A DNA stretch of 64,000 bases from JBEVOS01 sp044226655 (GCA_044226655.1 JBGAGO010000002.1:248001-312000); one strand, 5' to 3'; positions 17,601-26,930 are shown, numbered from the stretch's first letter. A program made the numbers and translations. Notes: generated by a model not told the origin, from the sequence alone.

Positions 17601-17610
17601 AACACGCCCG

Positions 17611-18603
17611 ATGACGTCATTCGCTCCCTACCCCGCTGGCCGCCCCCGCCGTTTGCGCCAAGCCGATTGGGTTCGTCGCCTGGTGCGCGAAAAGCGCTTG
17701 TCGGCAGATGATCTGATCTGGGCCATCGTCGTGCATGACGGGGCCAAGAGCGAGCCGGTGGCGGCCATGCCCGGCGTGGCGCGCCTTTCCGTCGATGATG
17801 CGGCGCGCACCGCGGAGAAGGCGCGGGCCCTGGGCATCCCGGCTTTGGCGCTGTTTCCGCACATCGCGCCGGCGCTGAAGGACAATCGCGGCAGCCAGGC
17901 GACCGATCCCCGGGGCCTGGTTTGCCGCACGATAAGAGCGATGAAGGAGGCCGCCCCGGAGGTCGGCCTGATGGTCGATGTGGCGCTCGATCCGTTCACC
18001 GATCACGGCCATGACGGCGTCATCAAGGATGGCGTCATCCTCAACGATGAGAGCGTGGCGCGCCTGGTCGAACAATCGCTGGTGCAGGCGGATGCGGGCG
18101 CCGACATCATCGCGCCCTCCGACATGATGGATGGCCGCATCGGCGCCATCCGCCAGGCGCTCGAAAAGGCCGGCAAGAGCGACACGCTCATCATGAGCTA
18201 CGCCGCCAAATACGCCTCGGCGTTCTACGGCCCCTATCGCGAGGCGATCGGTTCGGCCAAGGCGCTGCAGGGCGACAAGAAGACCTATCAGATGGATTTC
18301 GGGAACGGAGACGAAGCGCTCAAGGAATGCGCGCTGGACGTGGCCGAGGGCGCCGACATGCTGCTGGTGAAGCCCGGCCTGCCCTATCTCGACATCGTCT
18401 GGCGCGTGAAGGAGGCCTTCAAGCTGCCGACCTACGCATTCCAGATCAGCGGCGAATATTCCATGATCAAGGCCGCGGCCGAAAAGGGCTGGATCGAGGA
18501 AGACCGCGCCATCATCGAAACGCTCAGCGCCTTCAAGCGCGCGGGCGCCGATGGGATCGTCAGCTATTTCGCGCCGCGCGCCGCCGAGCTGCTGGCGGCG
18601 TGA
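17611..18603 (+). CDS. hemB: Delta-aminolevulinic acid dehydratase (porphobilinogen synthase)
   Basis: A 330-residue TIM-barrel enzyme that condenses two aminolevulinates. The two active lysines are in IMSYAAKYASAFYGP and LLVKPGLPYLDIV. The metal-site region reads VDVALDPFTDHGHDG, Asp-rich and without the zinc cysteines of yeast-type enzymes, so it is the Mg/alkali-dependent type. ATG 17611 (MTSFAPYPAGRPRRLRQ) is chosen because earlier in-frame codons run through the regulatory dyad. It is divergent from hemA; the two genes encode consecutive steps. Confidence 0.97.
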   Translation: MTSFAPYPAGRPRRLRQADWVRRLVREKRLSADDLIWAIVVHDGAKSEPVAAMPGVARLSVDDAARTAEKARALGIPALALFPHIAPALKDNRGSQATDPRGLVCRTIRAMKEAAPEVGLMVDVALDPFTDHGHDGVIKDGVILNDESVARLVEQSLVQADAGADIIAPSDMMDGRIGAIRQALEKAGKSDTLIMSYAAKYASAFYGPYREAIGSAKALQGDKKTYQMDFGNGDEALKECALDVAEGADMLLVKPGLPYLDIVWRVKEAFKLPTYAFQISGEYSMIKAAAEKGWIEEDRAIIETLSAFKRAGADGIVSYFAPRAAELLAA

Positions 18604-18673
18604 CGCAATCGGCCGCAGGGGCGCGCGTAACCCGCCATCGCAGGAGCGGCGTATAAGCGCCGCGGAGATCAGG

Positions 18674-19608
<935 letters not shown>

Positions 19609-19609
<1 letters not shown>

Positions 19610-20223
19610 TGAGCCAGCTTTTGCGTCATCGCGCGACGCCGTGGATCGTCGCCGCGCTTTGCATGGCGCCGGCGGCCTGGCTCATCTGGCTGTTGTTCCA
19701 CGACAAGCTCGGCGCCAATCCGATCGAAGCCCTCATTCGTCAGCTCGGCGTGTGGGGCCTGCGCTTCGTCATCGCCGGCCTTGCGATCACGCCCTTGGCG
19801 CGGCTCACGCGCACGCCGGCGCTGATCCGCTTGCGCCGCCCGATCGGGCTCGTCGCCTTCGCCTATGTGCTGGCGCATTGGTGCACCTATATCGGCGTCG
19901 ATCAGTTCTTCGATTGGGCCGCGATCTGGAAGGATCTGCTCAAGCGCCCGTTCATCACCATCGGCATGGCGGCGTTTGTGCTGCTGACGCCGCTCGCGAT
20001 CACCTCGACGAACGCGATGCTGAAGCGCCTTGGCCCGCGCGCATGGCGGCGCTTGCATCAGGCGATCTACGCAATCGCCGTGCTCGGCGTGGTCCATTAT
20101 TATCTGCTGGTCAAAGCCGATCACCGTCCGCCGCTGATCTATGCGGCGATCCTTGCGCTCTTGCTGGGCTATCGCGCGGTGCAGTGGCTGCGCAGACGCA
20201 AGCCCGCGCCGCGCGCGGCCTAG
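19609..20223 (+). CDS. msrQ: MsrQ heme-binding membrane subunit
   Basis: A 204-residue integral membrane protein of the ferric-reductase-like (YedZ) family that passes quinone electrons to MsrP. It has about six hydrophobic segments, with heme-ligand histidines in YVLAHWCTYIG, WRRLHQAIYAIAVLG and VVHYYLLVKAD. Start and msrP stop overlap by one base, so the pair is coupled. Its stop TAG overlaps the opposite-strand stop of the next gene in a CTAG palindrome. Confidence 0.95.
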
Positions 20224-21044
20224 GCCGCTTTGCCGGCGCGCGTTTCCGCTTCGCGCACGCGCTGCGCCAGCGCCTCGCGTCCCGCGCCGTCATCCAGCGC
20301 AACCGCGACGCGGCGCGCGAGGTCGTCCATCGCTTCAGTCAGGCGCGCCTTGAAGGCGTCGTCATACGGTTCCGGCGCAGCGATCGCGGCGTCATAGGCC
20401 GCGCAGCCGACGGCGACCTCCGCCATGGAATCCTTTTGCGCTACCTGATTGAGGGCTTTGAGCGCGGCGGCGCAGGCCGACGGGCCCGGCGTGCGCCCAC
20501 GCACGAAATCGCCCGTCGCGCTCGCCAGCGCAGCGATCGCCGCCGAAAGCGACATCGTCGGATTGTCGGATTGGCGCCGCTTGGTCACCGCGCCCGTGGT
20601 GACGATGCCGGCGCGGCGGCACGGCCCCACATAGCCTTCCGCATCGATGAACGGACGCGGATTGGCCAACACCTTCTTGATCGTCGACAGCAGCGAAGCG
20701 CCGGATAAGGGCTTGCCGATGATGGCGTTGGCGCCGCCATGGCGGCAATTCTCGGCGATCTGGCGCGTCACCGTGTGCGACAGCACGAAGATCGAGGCCT
20801 TGCGGTTCACCATGCGCCGGTCGCGGCGAAATTGCTTGGTCCATTCGACGCCGTCGATCTCGCCGCCATCCATGGCCAACAGGATGACGTTCGCGGGATA
20901 GAGTTCGAGCGCGCGCCGCGCATCGGAATTGTCGCGGAAATAGCGAATGCGCACGGTGCCGGCCGCCTTCAGGAGGTCGATCTCGATCTGCGCTTCGAAC
21001 TTGTTTGGCTCGATCAGCGCGATCGTCCAATCACGGATGTCCAT
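20220..21044 (-). CDS. Degenerate receiver-domain protein
   Basis: A 274-residue protein. Residues about 8-130 follow the response-regulator fold: IALIEPNKFEAQIEIDLLK, then VILLAMDGGEIDGVEWTKQFR, FVLSHTVTRQ and the conserved lysine in NAIIGKPLS. By alignment to VILLDxxMPxxDG the phospho-acceptor Asp is replaced by Ala and the acidic pocket Asp by Glu-Pro. The C-terminal half (about 150-274) is a helical, Ala-rich region without a DNA-binding or output domain that I recognise. It is probably a phosphorylation-independent signalling or scaffold protein. It stands alone, with its own upstream spacer. Confidence 0.72.
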   Translation of the reverse strand: MDIRDWTIALIEPNKFEAQIEIDLLKAAGTVRIRYFRDNSDARRALELYPANVILLAMDGGEIDGVEWTKQFRRDRRMVNRKASIFVLSHTVTRQIAENCRHGGANAIIGKPLSGASLLSTIKKVLANPRPFIDAEGYVGPCRRAGIVTTGAVTKRRQSDNPTMSLSAAIAALASATGDFVRGRTPGPSACAAALKALNQVAQKDSMAEVAVGCAAYDAAIAAPEPYDDAFKARLTEAMDDLARRVAVALDDGAGREALAQRVREAETRAGKAA

Positions 21045-21093
21045 GCAGCCCGTACTTCGCGAGTGTTGAGCCTCGTACGGTAACGCAACGCGC

Positions 21094-21108
21094 TTAAAAT
21101 CCGGTTAT
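21094..21108. promoter_or_regulatory. Near-match to a CtrA box upstream of the receiver gene
   Basis: TTAA-AATCCGG-TTAT matches the TTAA-N7-TTAA consensus of the CtrA cell-cycle regulator except at the last base. It lies about 50-65 bp upstream of the receiver-protein ATG (21044), in a 92-bp spacer rich in TTAAC-like half-sites (for example at 21137-21141). One near-match in a short spacer is weak evidence. Confidence 0.25.
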
Positions 21109-21136
21109 TCGCGCAGAGGTCGTAACCTTTACTACG

Positions 21137-21997
21137 TTAACGCGGCTTCAACCGTGCGATCAGGCTGGAGGTGTCCCAGCGCGCCCCGCCCATCGCTTGG
21201 ACCTCGGCGTAGAATTGATCGACGAGCGCGGTCACCGGCACTTGCGCGCCGTTCGCGCGCGCCTCGCCCAGCACGAGGCCGAGATCCTTGCGCATCAGAT
21301 CGACGGCGAAGCCGAACTCGAATTTGCCGTCGGTCATGGTGCGCCAGCGGTTTTCCATCTGCCAGCTTTGCGCCGCGCCCTTGGAGATCGCGGCGATCAC
21401 CTTTTCGGCGTCGAGCCCCGCGCTGCGTGCAAAGTGGAGGCCCTCCGCCAGCCCTTCGACGACGCCGGCGATGCAGATTTGGTTCACCATCTTGGCCAGC
21501 TGGCCGCTGCCCGCCGGCCCGATATGGGTGATGTTGGCCGCGAAGGCGCGCATCGCCGGCTCGGCCTTGGCGACGTCCTCGGCCGCCCCGCCGATCATCA
21601 CGGTGAGCCGGCCCGCTTCGGCGCCCGCCTGCCCGCCTGACACCGGCGCATCGAGAAAGCCGAATCCCGCCTCGTCCGCATCGCGCGCCAGCGCGCGCGC
21701 CAGGTGCGCGGACGCCGTCGAATGATCGACGAACACCGCGCCCTTACTCATTGCGGGCGCAGCCGCATCGAACACGGCGCGCACGTCCGCGTCCGCGCTG
21801 ACGCAGGCGAACACAATCTCTGCGCCGCGCACGGCTTCTTCGATCGTCGCGCAGGCTCGGCCCGCATGGCTGGCGCCCCAGGCCTCGGCGCGCGCCTTGG
21901 TGCGGTTGAACACGCGCACCTCATGGCCGGCCTTGGCGAGGTGGCCCGCCATCGGCCCGCCCATCACGCCAAGTCCCAGAAACGCGACGACCGCCAT
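21137..21997 (-). CDS. NAD(P)-dependent beta-hydroxyacid dehydrogenase
   Basis: A 286-residue member of the 3-hydroxyisobutyrate/tartronate semialdehyde reductase family. The Rossmann start is VAFLGLGVMGGPMAGHLAKA, the substrate motif FLDAPVSGGQAGAEAG, and the catalytic lysine region GSGQLAKMVNQICIAG. The C-terminal domain has MRKDLGLVLGEARANG. The substrate cannot be fixed from sequence; 3-hydroxyisobutyrate, tartronate semialdehyde or succinate semialdehyde are possible. It is 3 bp downstream of the flavin reductase gene, so the two are co-transcribed. Confidence 0.88.
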   Translation of the reverse strand: MAVVAFLGLGVMGGPMAGHLAKAGHEVRVFNRTKARAEAWGASHAGRACATIEEAVRGAEIVFACVSADADVRAVFDAAAPAMSKGAVFVDHSTASAHLARALARDADEAGFGFLDAPVSGGQAGAEAGRLTVMIGGAAEDVAKAEPAMRAFAANITHIGPAGSGQLAKMVNQICIAGVVEGLAEGLHFARSAGLDAEKVIAAISKGAAQSWQMENRWRTMTDGKFEFGFAVDLMRKDLGLVLGEARANGAQVPVTALVDQFYAEVQAMGGARWDTSSLIARLKPR

Positions 21998-22000
21998 GCC

Positions 22001-22474
22001 TTACTCCACCACGCCGAACCGGCCGCGATGAAAGCTCAACACGGCGCCGGCGCCCGCGTCGAAGCCCAGCACCTCGCCGACGATCAGCAAATGATCGCCC
22101 AGCGTGCGGCGTTGAAAGGTTCGGCAGCCGAACCGCGAAACCGCGCCGCGCAGCACCGGCGCGCCGCCCAATTCCTCGTGCATGTCGTCTTCTGCGCTGG
22201 AGCGCCCGCTTTGTGCAAAGCGCCTGGCGATCTCCTCTTGCGCGGCCGCCAGCACCGAGACGCCCCAGCTCTCCGCGCGCCCGAACGTGGCGAACGCTTC
22301 CGATTGATCGCCGATCGACCAATGGACGAGCGGCGGCGACAGCGACACCGACGCGAAGGAGTTCACCGTGATCGCGGCCACGCCCTTCGGCGAGCGCGTC
22401 GTGATCACCGCCACGCCGGTGGCGTAACCGCCCAGCGCGGCGCGGAAGGCGCGACTGTCAAAGCTCTCGGTCAT
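22001..22474 (-). CDS. Flavin reductase family protein
   Basis: A 157-residue split-barrel flavoprotein. The pattern FRAALGGYATGVAVITT, GVAAITVNSFASVSLSPPLV and the H-x-x-F-R-A-like later region (CRTFQRRTLGDHLLIVGEV) match the small component of two-component monooxygenases or free flavin reductases. It would reduce FMN/FAD with NAD(P)H. Its partner here is the downstream dehydrogenase, not an oxygenase. It is divergent from motB across a 69-bp spacer. Confidence 0.88.
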   Translation of the reverse strand: MTESFDSRAFRAALGGYATGVAVITTRSPKGVAAITVNSFASVSLSPPLVHWSIGDQSEAFATFGRAESWGVSVLAAAQEEIARRFAQSGRSSAEDDMHEELGGAPVLRGAVSRFGCRTFQRRTLGDHLLIVGEVLGFDAGAGAVLSFHRGRFGVVE

Positions 22475-22543
22475 TCCGGTTTGGTCATCCGATTTTAACG
22501 GCGTTCGCCCAAGAAGGATCGTTCTCCCTGGAAGCTACCCGCC

Positions 22544-23449
22544 ATGGCCCGGGCCAACCAAGCCCCAATCATTATCAAGCGCATCAAGAAGGCCGCCCAT
22601 GGCCATCATGGCGGGGCCTGGAAGGTGGCGTACGCCGATTTCGTCACGGCGATGATGGCGTTCTTCCTTTTGATGTGGCTGATCAACACGACCAGCCCCG
22701 ACCAGCGCCGCGGCATCGCCGAATTCTTCGCGCCGGCCAGCGTGTCGCGGGTGTCGAGCGGCGCGGGCGGCCTGCTGCAGGGCACCAGCTTCGCCGACAG
22801 CGGCGTGCGCAACGGCTATTCCGCGCCCGTGGCCGCCGCGGCCAATCCCGAATTCACCTCCAACCACCACGCCGATGACGGCGCGGATCAGGGCGCGCAG
22901 TCGCAGACCTCGCCCACGGAGGATTCCCTCTCCCGCGCCCGCTCGATCCGCGAGGATGCCGAGTTCGCCCGCGCCGCCGAAGCCATCCGCCAGGCGCTCG
23001 CGGACATGCCGGACGTGGGCGAGCTGTCGCGCAATGTCATCGTCGAGCAGACGCCGGAAGGTCTGCGCATCCAGATCGTCGATCAGGAAGGCCGCTCGAT
23101 GTTCTCCTCGGGCGCGGCCGAGCCGAACGAGCGCGCCCAGCGCCTGCTCGCCAGCATCTCCCACGTGATCGCGCAATTGCCCAACCGGCTGACCATCAGC
23201 GGCCATACCGACGGCACGGCTTCCGGCCGCGCCTTCGCGAGCAATTGGGAATTGTCCTCGGCGCGGGCCAATGCGGCGCGGCGCATCCTCCAGGCCAATG
23301 GCGTGCCGGCCGATCATATCTACCAGGTCTCCGGCCGCGCCGATTCCGAGCCGCTCTTCCCGGACGATCCCACTTTGCCCGGCAATCGCCGCATCGCGAT
23401 CACCCTGCTGCGCGAAGCGCCGCCATTGCCGGCCGATCATGGGCTCTAG
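22544..23449 (+). CDS. motB: Flagellar motor stator protein MotB
   Basis: A 301-residue protein with a single N-terminal membrane helix. The proton-carrying Asp is residue 32 in WKVAYADFVTAMMAFFLL. After a linker rich in Ser and Asp (about 90-150) comes an OmpA-type peptidoglycan-binding domain with LTISGHTDGTASGRAFASNW, ELSSARANAARRIL and VSGRADSEPLF. It anchors the stator to the wall. No motA or other flagellar gene is in the window, so it is a lone stator gene here. Confidence 0.94.
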   Translation: MARANQAPIIIKRIKKAAHGHHGGAWKVAYADFVTAMMAFFLLMWLINTTSPDQRRGIAEFFAPASVSRVSSGAGGLLQGTSFADSGVRNGYSAPVAAAANPEFTSNHHADDGADQGAQSQTSPTEDSLSRARSIREDAEFARAAEAIRQALADMPDVGELSRNVIVEQTPEGLRIQIVDQEGRSMFSSGAAEPNERAQRLLASISHVIAQLPNRLTISGHTDGTASGRAFASNWELSSARANAARRILQANGVPADHIYQVSGRADSEPLFPDDPTLPGNRRIAITLLREAPPLPADHGL

Positions 23450-23497
23450 CGGGCGCGCCAGCTTGACGACCCGGCGGACACGCGGGAACCATAGGCT

Positions 23498-24289
23498 ATG
23501 ACCGCGCCGGTCCTGCGCCCCATCGCCGCCCGAAGCATCCGCTTCTACCTGACCGCGCCCGCGCCCTGCCCCTATCTGCCGGGCCGGCGCGAGCGGAAAG
23601 TGTTCGCGAGCCTGGAAACGCCGGACGCCGCCCAGCTCAACGACGCGCTGACGCATACCGGCTTTCGCCGCTCACAAAACATCGCCTACCGGCCGGCTTG
23701 CGAAACCTGCGATGCGTGCGTGTCCGCGCGCGTGCTGGTCGATCGTTTCGATTTCACGCGGCGCTGGCGCAAAGTCGTCAACCGCAACGCCGATTTGACG
23801 CGCGCGCTAAGGCCCGCTCAGGCCACGGAAGAACAATTCGATCTCTTGAAGCGCTATCTGGCGGCGCGCCATGGCGAAGGCGGCATGGCGGAAATGTCCG
23901 GCCAGGATTTCGTGGCCATGGTCGAAGACAGCCTCGTGCGCACGCATATCGTCGAATATCGCTACAGCGAAGGCGCGGCGAAGGGCCAATTAGCGGCGGC
24001 GGCGCTCGTCGATGTGCTGCGCGACGGGCTGTCGCTGGTTTACTCGTTCTACGATCCCGAGGCGGAGCGGCGCGGGCTCGGCGTCTACACCATCCTCGAT
24101 CACATCGCGCAGGCGCGCGCGGCCGGCTTCGAGCACGTCTATCTCGGCTATTGGATCCGCGGCAGCGAGAAGATGGACTACAAATCCCAGTTCCAGCCGC
24201 TGGAGCTGCTGCAATGCGGCGAATGGCGCCCGTTCAATCCGAACGGCGAAAGCGGATCAGGCCAGCACGATTGGCCGCCGATGCGCTAG
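23498..24289 (+). CDS. bpt: Leucyl/arginyl-tRNA--protein transferase (Bpt/Ate family)
   Basis: A 263-residue enzyme that adds leucine (bacterial Bpt type) to N-terminal acidic residues and so marks proteins for ClpS/ClpAP. Signatures are CPYLPGRRERKVFASLETPD, GFRRSQNIAYRPACETCDAC and VLVDRFDFTRRWRKVVNRN, with the GNAT-like C-terminal GLGVYTILDHIAQARAAGF and YLGYWIRGSEKMDYKSQF. The cysteines of CETCDAC are the family iron-sulfur/heme-related ligands. It follows motB by 48 bp and overlaps the convergent thioesterase gene by 4 bp. Confidence 0.95.
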   Translation: MTAPVLRPIAARSIRFYLTAPAPCPYLPGRRERKVFASLETPDAAQLNDALTHTGFRRSQNIAYRPACETCDACVSARVLVDRFDFTRRWRKVVNRNADLTRALRPAQATEEQFDLLKRYLAARHGEGGMAEMSGQDFVAMVEDSLVRTHIVEYRYSEGAAKGQLAAAALVDVLRDGLSLVYSFYDPEAERRGLGVYTILDHIAQARAAGFEHVYLGYWIRGSEKMDYKSQFQPLELLQCGEWRPFNPNGESGSGQHDWPPMR

Positions 24290-25068
24290 AGCTTGCGCTT
24301 TTGCGCCAGCGCACAGCATGAGGCCGAACCGATCGGCCCTTCGACGTCATGCAGCAGGCATTCACCGATCGCGACGCCATCGGTCGCTTGATGATTGACC
24401 ACTTCGAAGCCGATCCATTCCTGCACCGGCAGGCGGTGCAGATAGATCGTCACGTCGCTGTTGATATAGCCGAGGCCCTGATCGCCCGCATTGGCGAACG
24501 GGCTGGAGAAATCCGCCGCGAGCGCCACGCGCGTGAACGGCGTCATCGGATCGTCGTCCACGATGGCGCGCACTTCCTTCATCCACGTCTTCTTCTTGCC
24601 GACCGTACCGAACGCGCCTTCGATGGGGCGCATCGCCCACATGCCGCCCATGCCGGCGCGCGCATCGTCTGGCGGCGGGATGTCTTCGGGCTTGGGCGCA
24701 TCCCATGGCACGGGCTTCCACACATTGCCCGGCGCGTTCTCCGTGCGGCGCAGCAGCTGGCATGTGGCGCGGCCCATCGGCTCGCCCTTGGAGATGAAAT
24801 CGGCGTCAATCACCTTGATGCGCCCGCCCGAACGGACCACGCGCGTCACAATCTCGACGGGATCGAGCTCGGGCAATTTGTACATGTCGACGGTGAGGCG
24901 CGCGGGCACGAAATCCGGCTCGCCATAAAGCCGCTCGATCTCCCAGCCGAGCAGCCCGATCATTACCCGCCCATGCAGCGAGCGCGGATTCCACGGCCCG
25001 CGAGAAACCTGGGTCGGCTGATATTTCCCGTTCTCGCGCACGAAGAACGGCTCATTCTTTTCACTCAT
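24286..25068 (-). CDS. Thioesterase-fold (double hotdog) protein
   Basis: A 260-residue protein with two hotdog-like halves: the first with HGRVMIGLLGWEIERL and FVPARLTVDMYKLPELDPVE, the second with TPFTRVALAADFSSPFANAG, LGYINSDVTIYLHRLP and WIGFEVVNHQATDGVAIGEC. This arrangement suits the acyl-CoA thioesterase-like group (4HBT_3/TesB-like). The substrate is unknown. I start it at the ATG at 25068, just after the stop of the M48 gene, instead of the in-frame start at 25119 that overlaps that gene by 49 bp. Confidence 0.8.
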   Translation of the reverse strand: MSEKNEPFFVRENGKYQPTQVSRGPWNPRSLHGRVMIGLLGWEIERLYGEPDFVPARLTVDMYKLPELDPVEIVTRVVRSGGRIKVIDADFISKGEPMGRATCQLLRRTENAPGNVWKPVPWDAPKPEDIPPPDDARAGMGGMWAMRPIEGAFGTVGKKKTWMKEVRAIVDDDPMTPFTRVALAADFSSPFANAGDQGLGYINSDVTIYLHRLPVQEWIGFEVVNHQATDGVAIGECLLHDVEGPIGSASCCALAQKRKL

Positions 25069-25070
25069 CC

Positions 25071-26147
25071 CTACCCCCAAGGCCCAGGCCGCCGCGGCGG
25101 CGGCGCGGGCGTATCCCACGGCCCCGGCGCGTGCGCCGCCGGCGCCGGGCTCTCCACTTGCACGTCGTGGCCGCCGGCATAGCGCACCAGCGCCTCAATC
25201 CGTTTGTCGATCGGCGGATGCGTGGCGAACAGGCCGGCGAAATCGGCGTGCGGATTTTCGATGAACATCTCGCGCACCTCGCTCGGCGCGTCGATTGTCG
25301 GATTGCCGGAAATCTTGCGCAGCGCCGAGATCAGCGCGTCGGGGTTCTTGGTGAGTTCGACCGAGCCAGCATCCGCCAGGTATTCGCGCCGCCGCGACAG
25401 CGCGAAGCGGATGACGATGGCGAGCGCATAGGAAATCCCGATCAGCGCAAGACCGGCCAGAATGGCGATGAGCTGGCCGCCGCCGCTGTCACGGTCGCGC
25501 CGCCGCCCGCCGCCGCCGGACCAGAGCAAGCCGCGAAAGAGCCCCCGGAACGTGATCTCGCCGACAAAGGAGAAGATGCCGACGAAGATCACCGCGATGA
25601 TGAGCAGGCGCACATCGCGGTTGCGGATATGCGTCAGCTCGTGCGCAAGCACAGCTTCCAATTCCTGATCGTTCAGCCGCTCGAGCAGCCCGCGCGTCAC
25701 CGTCACGCTGTATTGGCCTTCGTGCAGGCCGGTCGCGAAGGCATTGAGCGCATCGGTATCCATAATGCGCATTTTGGGCGTGCGCAGGCCGCGCGAGATG
25801 CACAGATTTTCAAGCAGATTGTAGAACCGCGGCTCGCTCTTGCGATCGACCTCATGGGCGCCGGTCGCGGCGTCGATGATGCCTTGATAAGCGAAATAGG
25901 CGATCACGAACCAGACACCCGCGCCGACGATCGCCCAGGGCCAGGCGCGCGTCAGCTCTTCGGCCGCCCACACGAACGGCCCGAGTTCGCCCTGCCCAGG
26001 CGCGGCGTAGCCGGCGAGCCCCGCGAACAGCAGGAAGAGCCCATAGGTCAGCAGGATGAGCAGCACCGGAAACCCCGCCATCAGCAGCAGGGATTTGGTG
26101 TTGTTGCTCCAGATATGGGTCTGCAGCCCGTACGCGCCGCCCATCAT
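25071..26147 (-). CDS. M48 family membrane metallopeptidase (HtpX-like)
   Basis: A 358-residue protease. Two N-terminal membrane segments (about 19-45 and 68-90) precede the zinc site VLAHELTHIRNRDVR, and the third zinc ligand Glu is in RRREYLADAGSVELT. Two further hydrophobic segments lie at about 185-205 and 228-250. A conserved FATHPPIDKRIEALVRY follows, with a Pro/Ala-rich tail. It probably degrades damaged membrane proteins. It is the second gene after lemA, a known pairing, but a 142-bp palindromic repeat separates the two and its GGGGGAG arm ends one base before the first of two tandem ATGs. Confidence 0.93.
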   Translation of the reverse strand: MMGGAYGLQTHIWSNNTKSLLLMAGFPVLLILLTYGLFLLFAGLAGYAAPGQGELGPFVWAAEELTRAWPWAIVGAGVWFVIAYFAYQGIIDAATGAHEVDRKSEPRFYNLLENLCISRGLRTPKMRIMDTDALNAFATGLHEGQYSVTVTRGLLERLNDQELEAVLAHELTHIRNRDVRLLIIAVIFVGIFSFVGEITFRGLFRGLLWSGGGGRRRDRDSGGGQLIAILAGLALIGISYALAIVIRFALSRRREYLADAGSVELTKNPDALISALRKISGNPTIDAPSEVREMFIENPHADFAGLFATHPPIDKRIEALVRYAGGHDVQVESPAPAAHAPGPWDTPAPPPRRPGPWG

Positions 26148-26289
26148 GCTCCCCCGTGTACGGGGGAGCTGTCACGCGCAGCGTGACTGAGGGGGGAGCC
26201 AAGCGCACAAAGAACGGAGCGTGTCGCTCCCCCCTCCGTCTCGGCGCCTGCGGCGCCGATCCACCTCCCCCGTGAACGGGGGAGGAGCA
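26148..26289. repeat. Composite palindromic repeat (family 1) between lemA and the M48 gene
   Basis: Four hairpins lie in 142 bp: GCTCCCCCGT/ACGGGGGAGC (26148-26169), GTCACGC/GCGTGAC (26171-26187), TCGGCGCC/GGCGCCGA (26241-26259) and CCTCCCCCGT/ACGGGGGAGG (26264-26285). GAGGGGGGAGC in the middle can also pair with GCTCCCCCCTC. The order is close to that of the element at 60665-60793. It fills the whole gap between lemA stop and M48 start. No coding sequence or target-site duplication is evident. Confidence 0.85.
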
Positions 26290-26853
26290 TCAGCTGAAGC
26301 TCACCTTGGGCGCCGTTTCCGCCGCGCCGCGGTTTTCGCCGAGATCGAAGAAGGCGCGCGGGCCGAAGCCGAACATGCCCGCCAACACCACCGCCGGGAA
26401 TTGCTCGCGGCTCGTGTTGTACTCGCTGACGGAATTGTTGAAGAAGCGGCGCGCGGCGGCGAGCTTGTTTTCGATGTCCGACAATTCGCTCTGCAGCTGC
26501 ATGAAATTGGTGTTCGCCTTGAGGTCGGGATAGGCCTCGGCGACGGCGAACAATTGGCGCAGCGCCCCCGTCAGCACATTTTCCGCTTGGACCTTTTCAT
26601 CCACCGTGCGCGCAGAACTCGCCGCCGCGCGGGCGTTGGTGACGGCCTCCAGCGTGCCGCGCTCGTGCGTGGCGTAGCCCTTCACGGTCTCCACCAGATT
26701 GGGCACCAGATCGCGCCGCTGCGTGAGCTGCACATCGATATCGGCGAAGGCGTTGTTGGCGTTTTGCCGGAGCGCCACCAGCCGGTTGTAGATGCCCATC
26801 ACCAGGAACGCGAGCACCGCGACGACGACGAGCACAATGATCAAGCCAGTCAT
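26290..26853 (-). CDS. lemA: LemA family protein
   Basis: A 187-residue protein with one N-terminal membrane helix (GLIIVLVVVAVLAFLVMGIY), then the LemA signature NRLVALRQNANNAFADIDVQ, LTQRRDLVPNLVETVKGYA, and YPDLKANTNFMQLQSELSD followed by IENKLAAARRFFN and EYNTSREQFP. The function of the family is unknown, though it is often paired with membrane proteases, as here with the M48 gene downstream. Confidence 0.94.
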   Translation of the reverse strand: MTGLIIVLVVVAVLAFLVMGIYNRLVALRQNANNAFADIDVQLTQRRDLVPNLVETVKGYATHERGTLEAVTNARAAASSARTVDEKVQAENVLTGALRQLFAVAEAYPDLKANTNFMQLQSELSDIENKLAAARRFFNNSVSEYNTSREQFPAVVLAGMFGFGPRAFFDLGENRGAAETAPKVSFS

Positions 26854-26930
26854 GATTTCCCCTTGGGATTTGGGGTGTTGTAGCGGAAGGCGCCGGGCGA
26901 CGCCAATGCCCGGCCCTGCGCGGACCGCGG

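Noticed and set aside
26148..26289. CRISPR array or insertion sequence
   Set aside because: Units are palindromes without regular spacers, and no transposase frame or terminal repeats with target duplication are visible.
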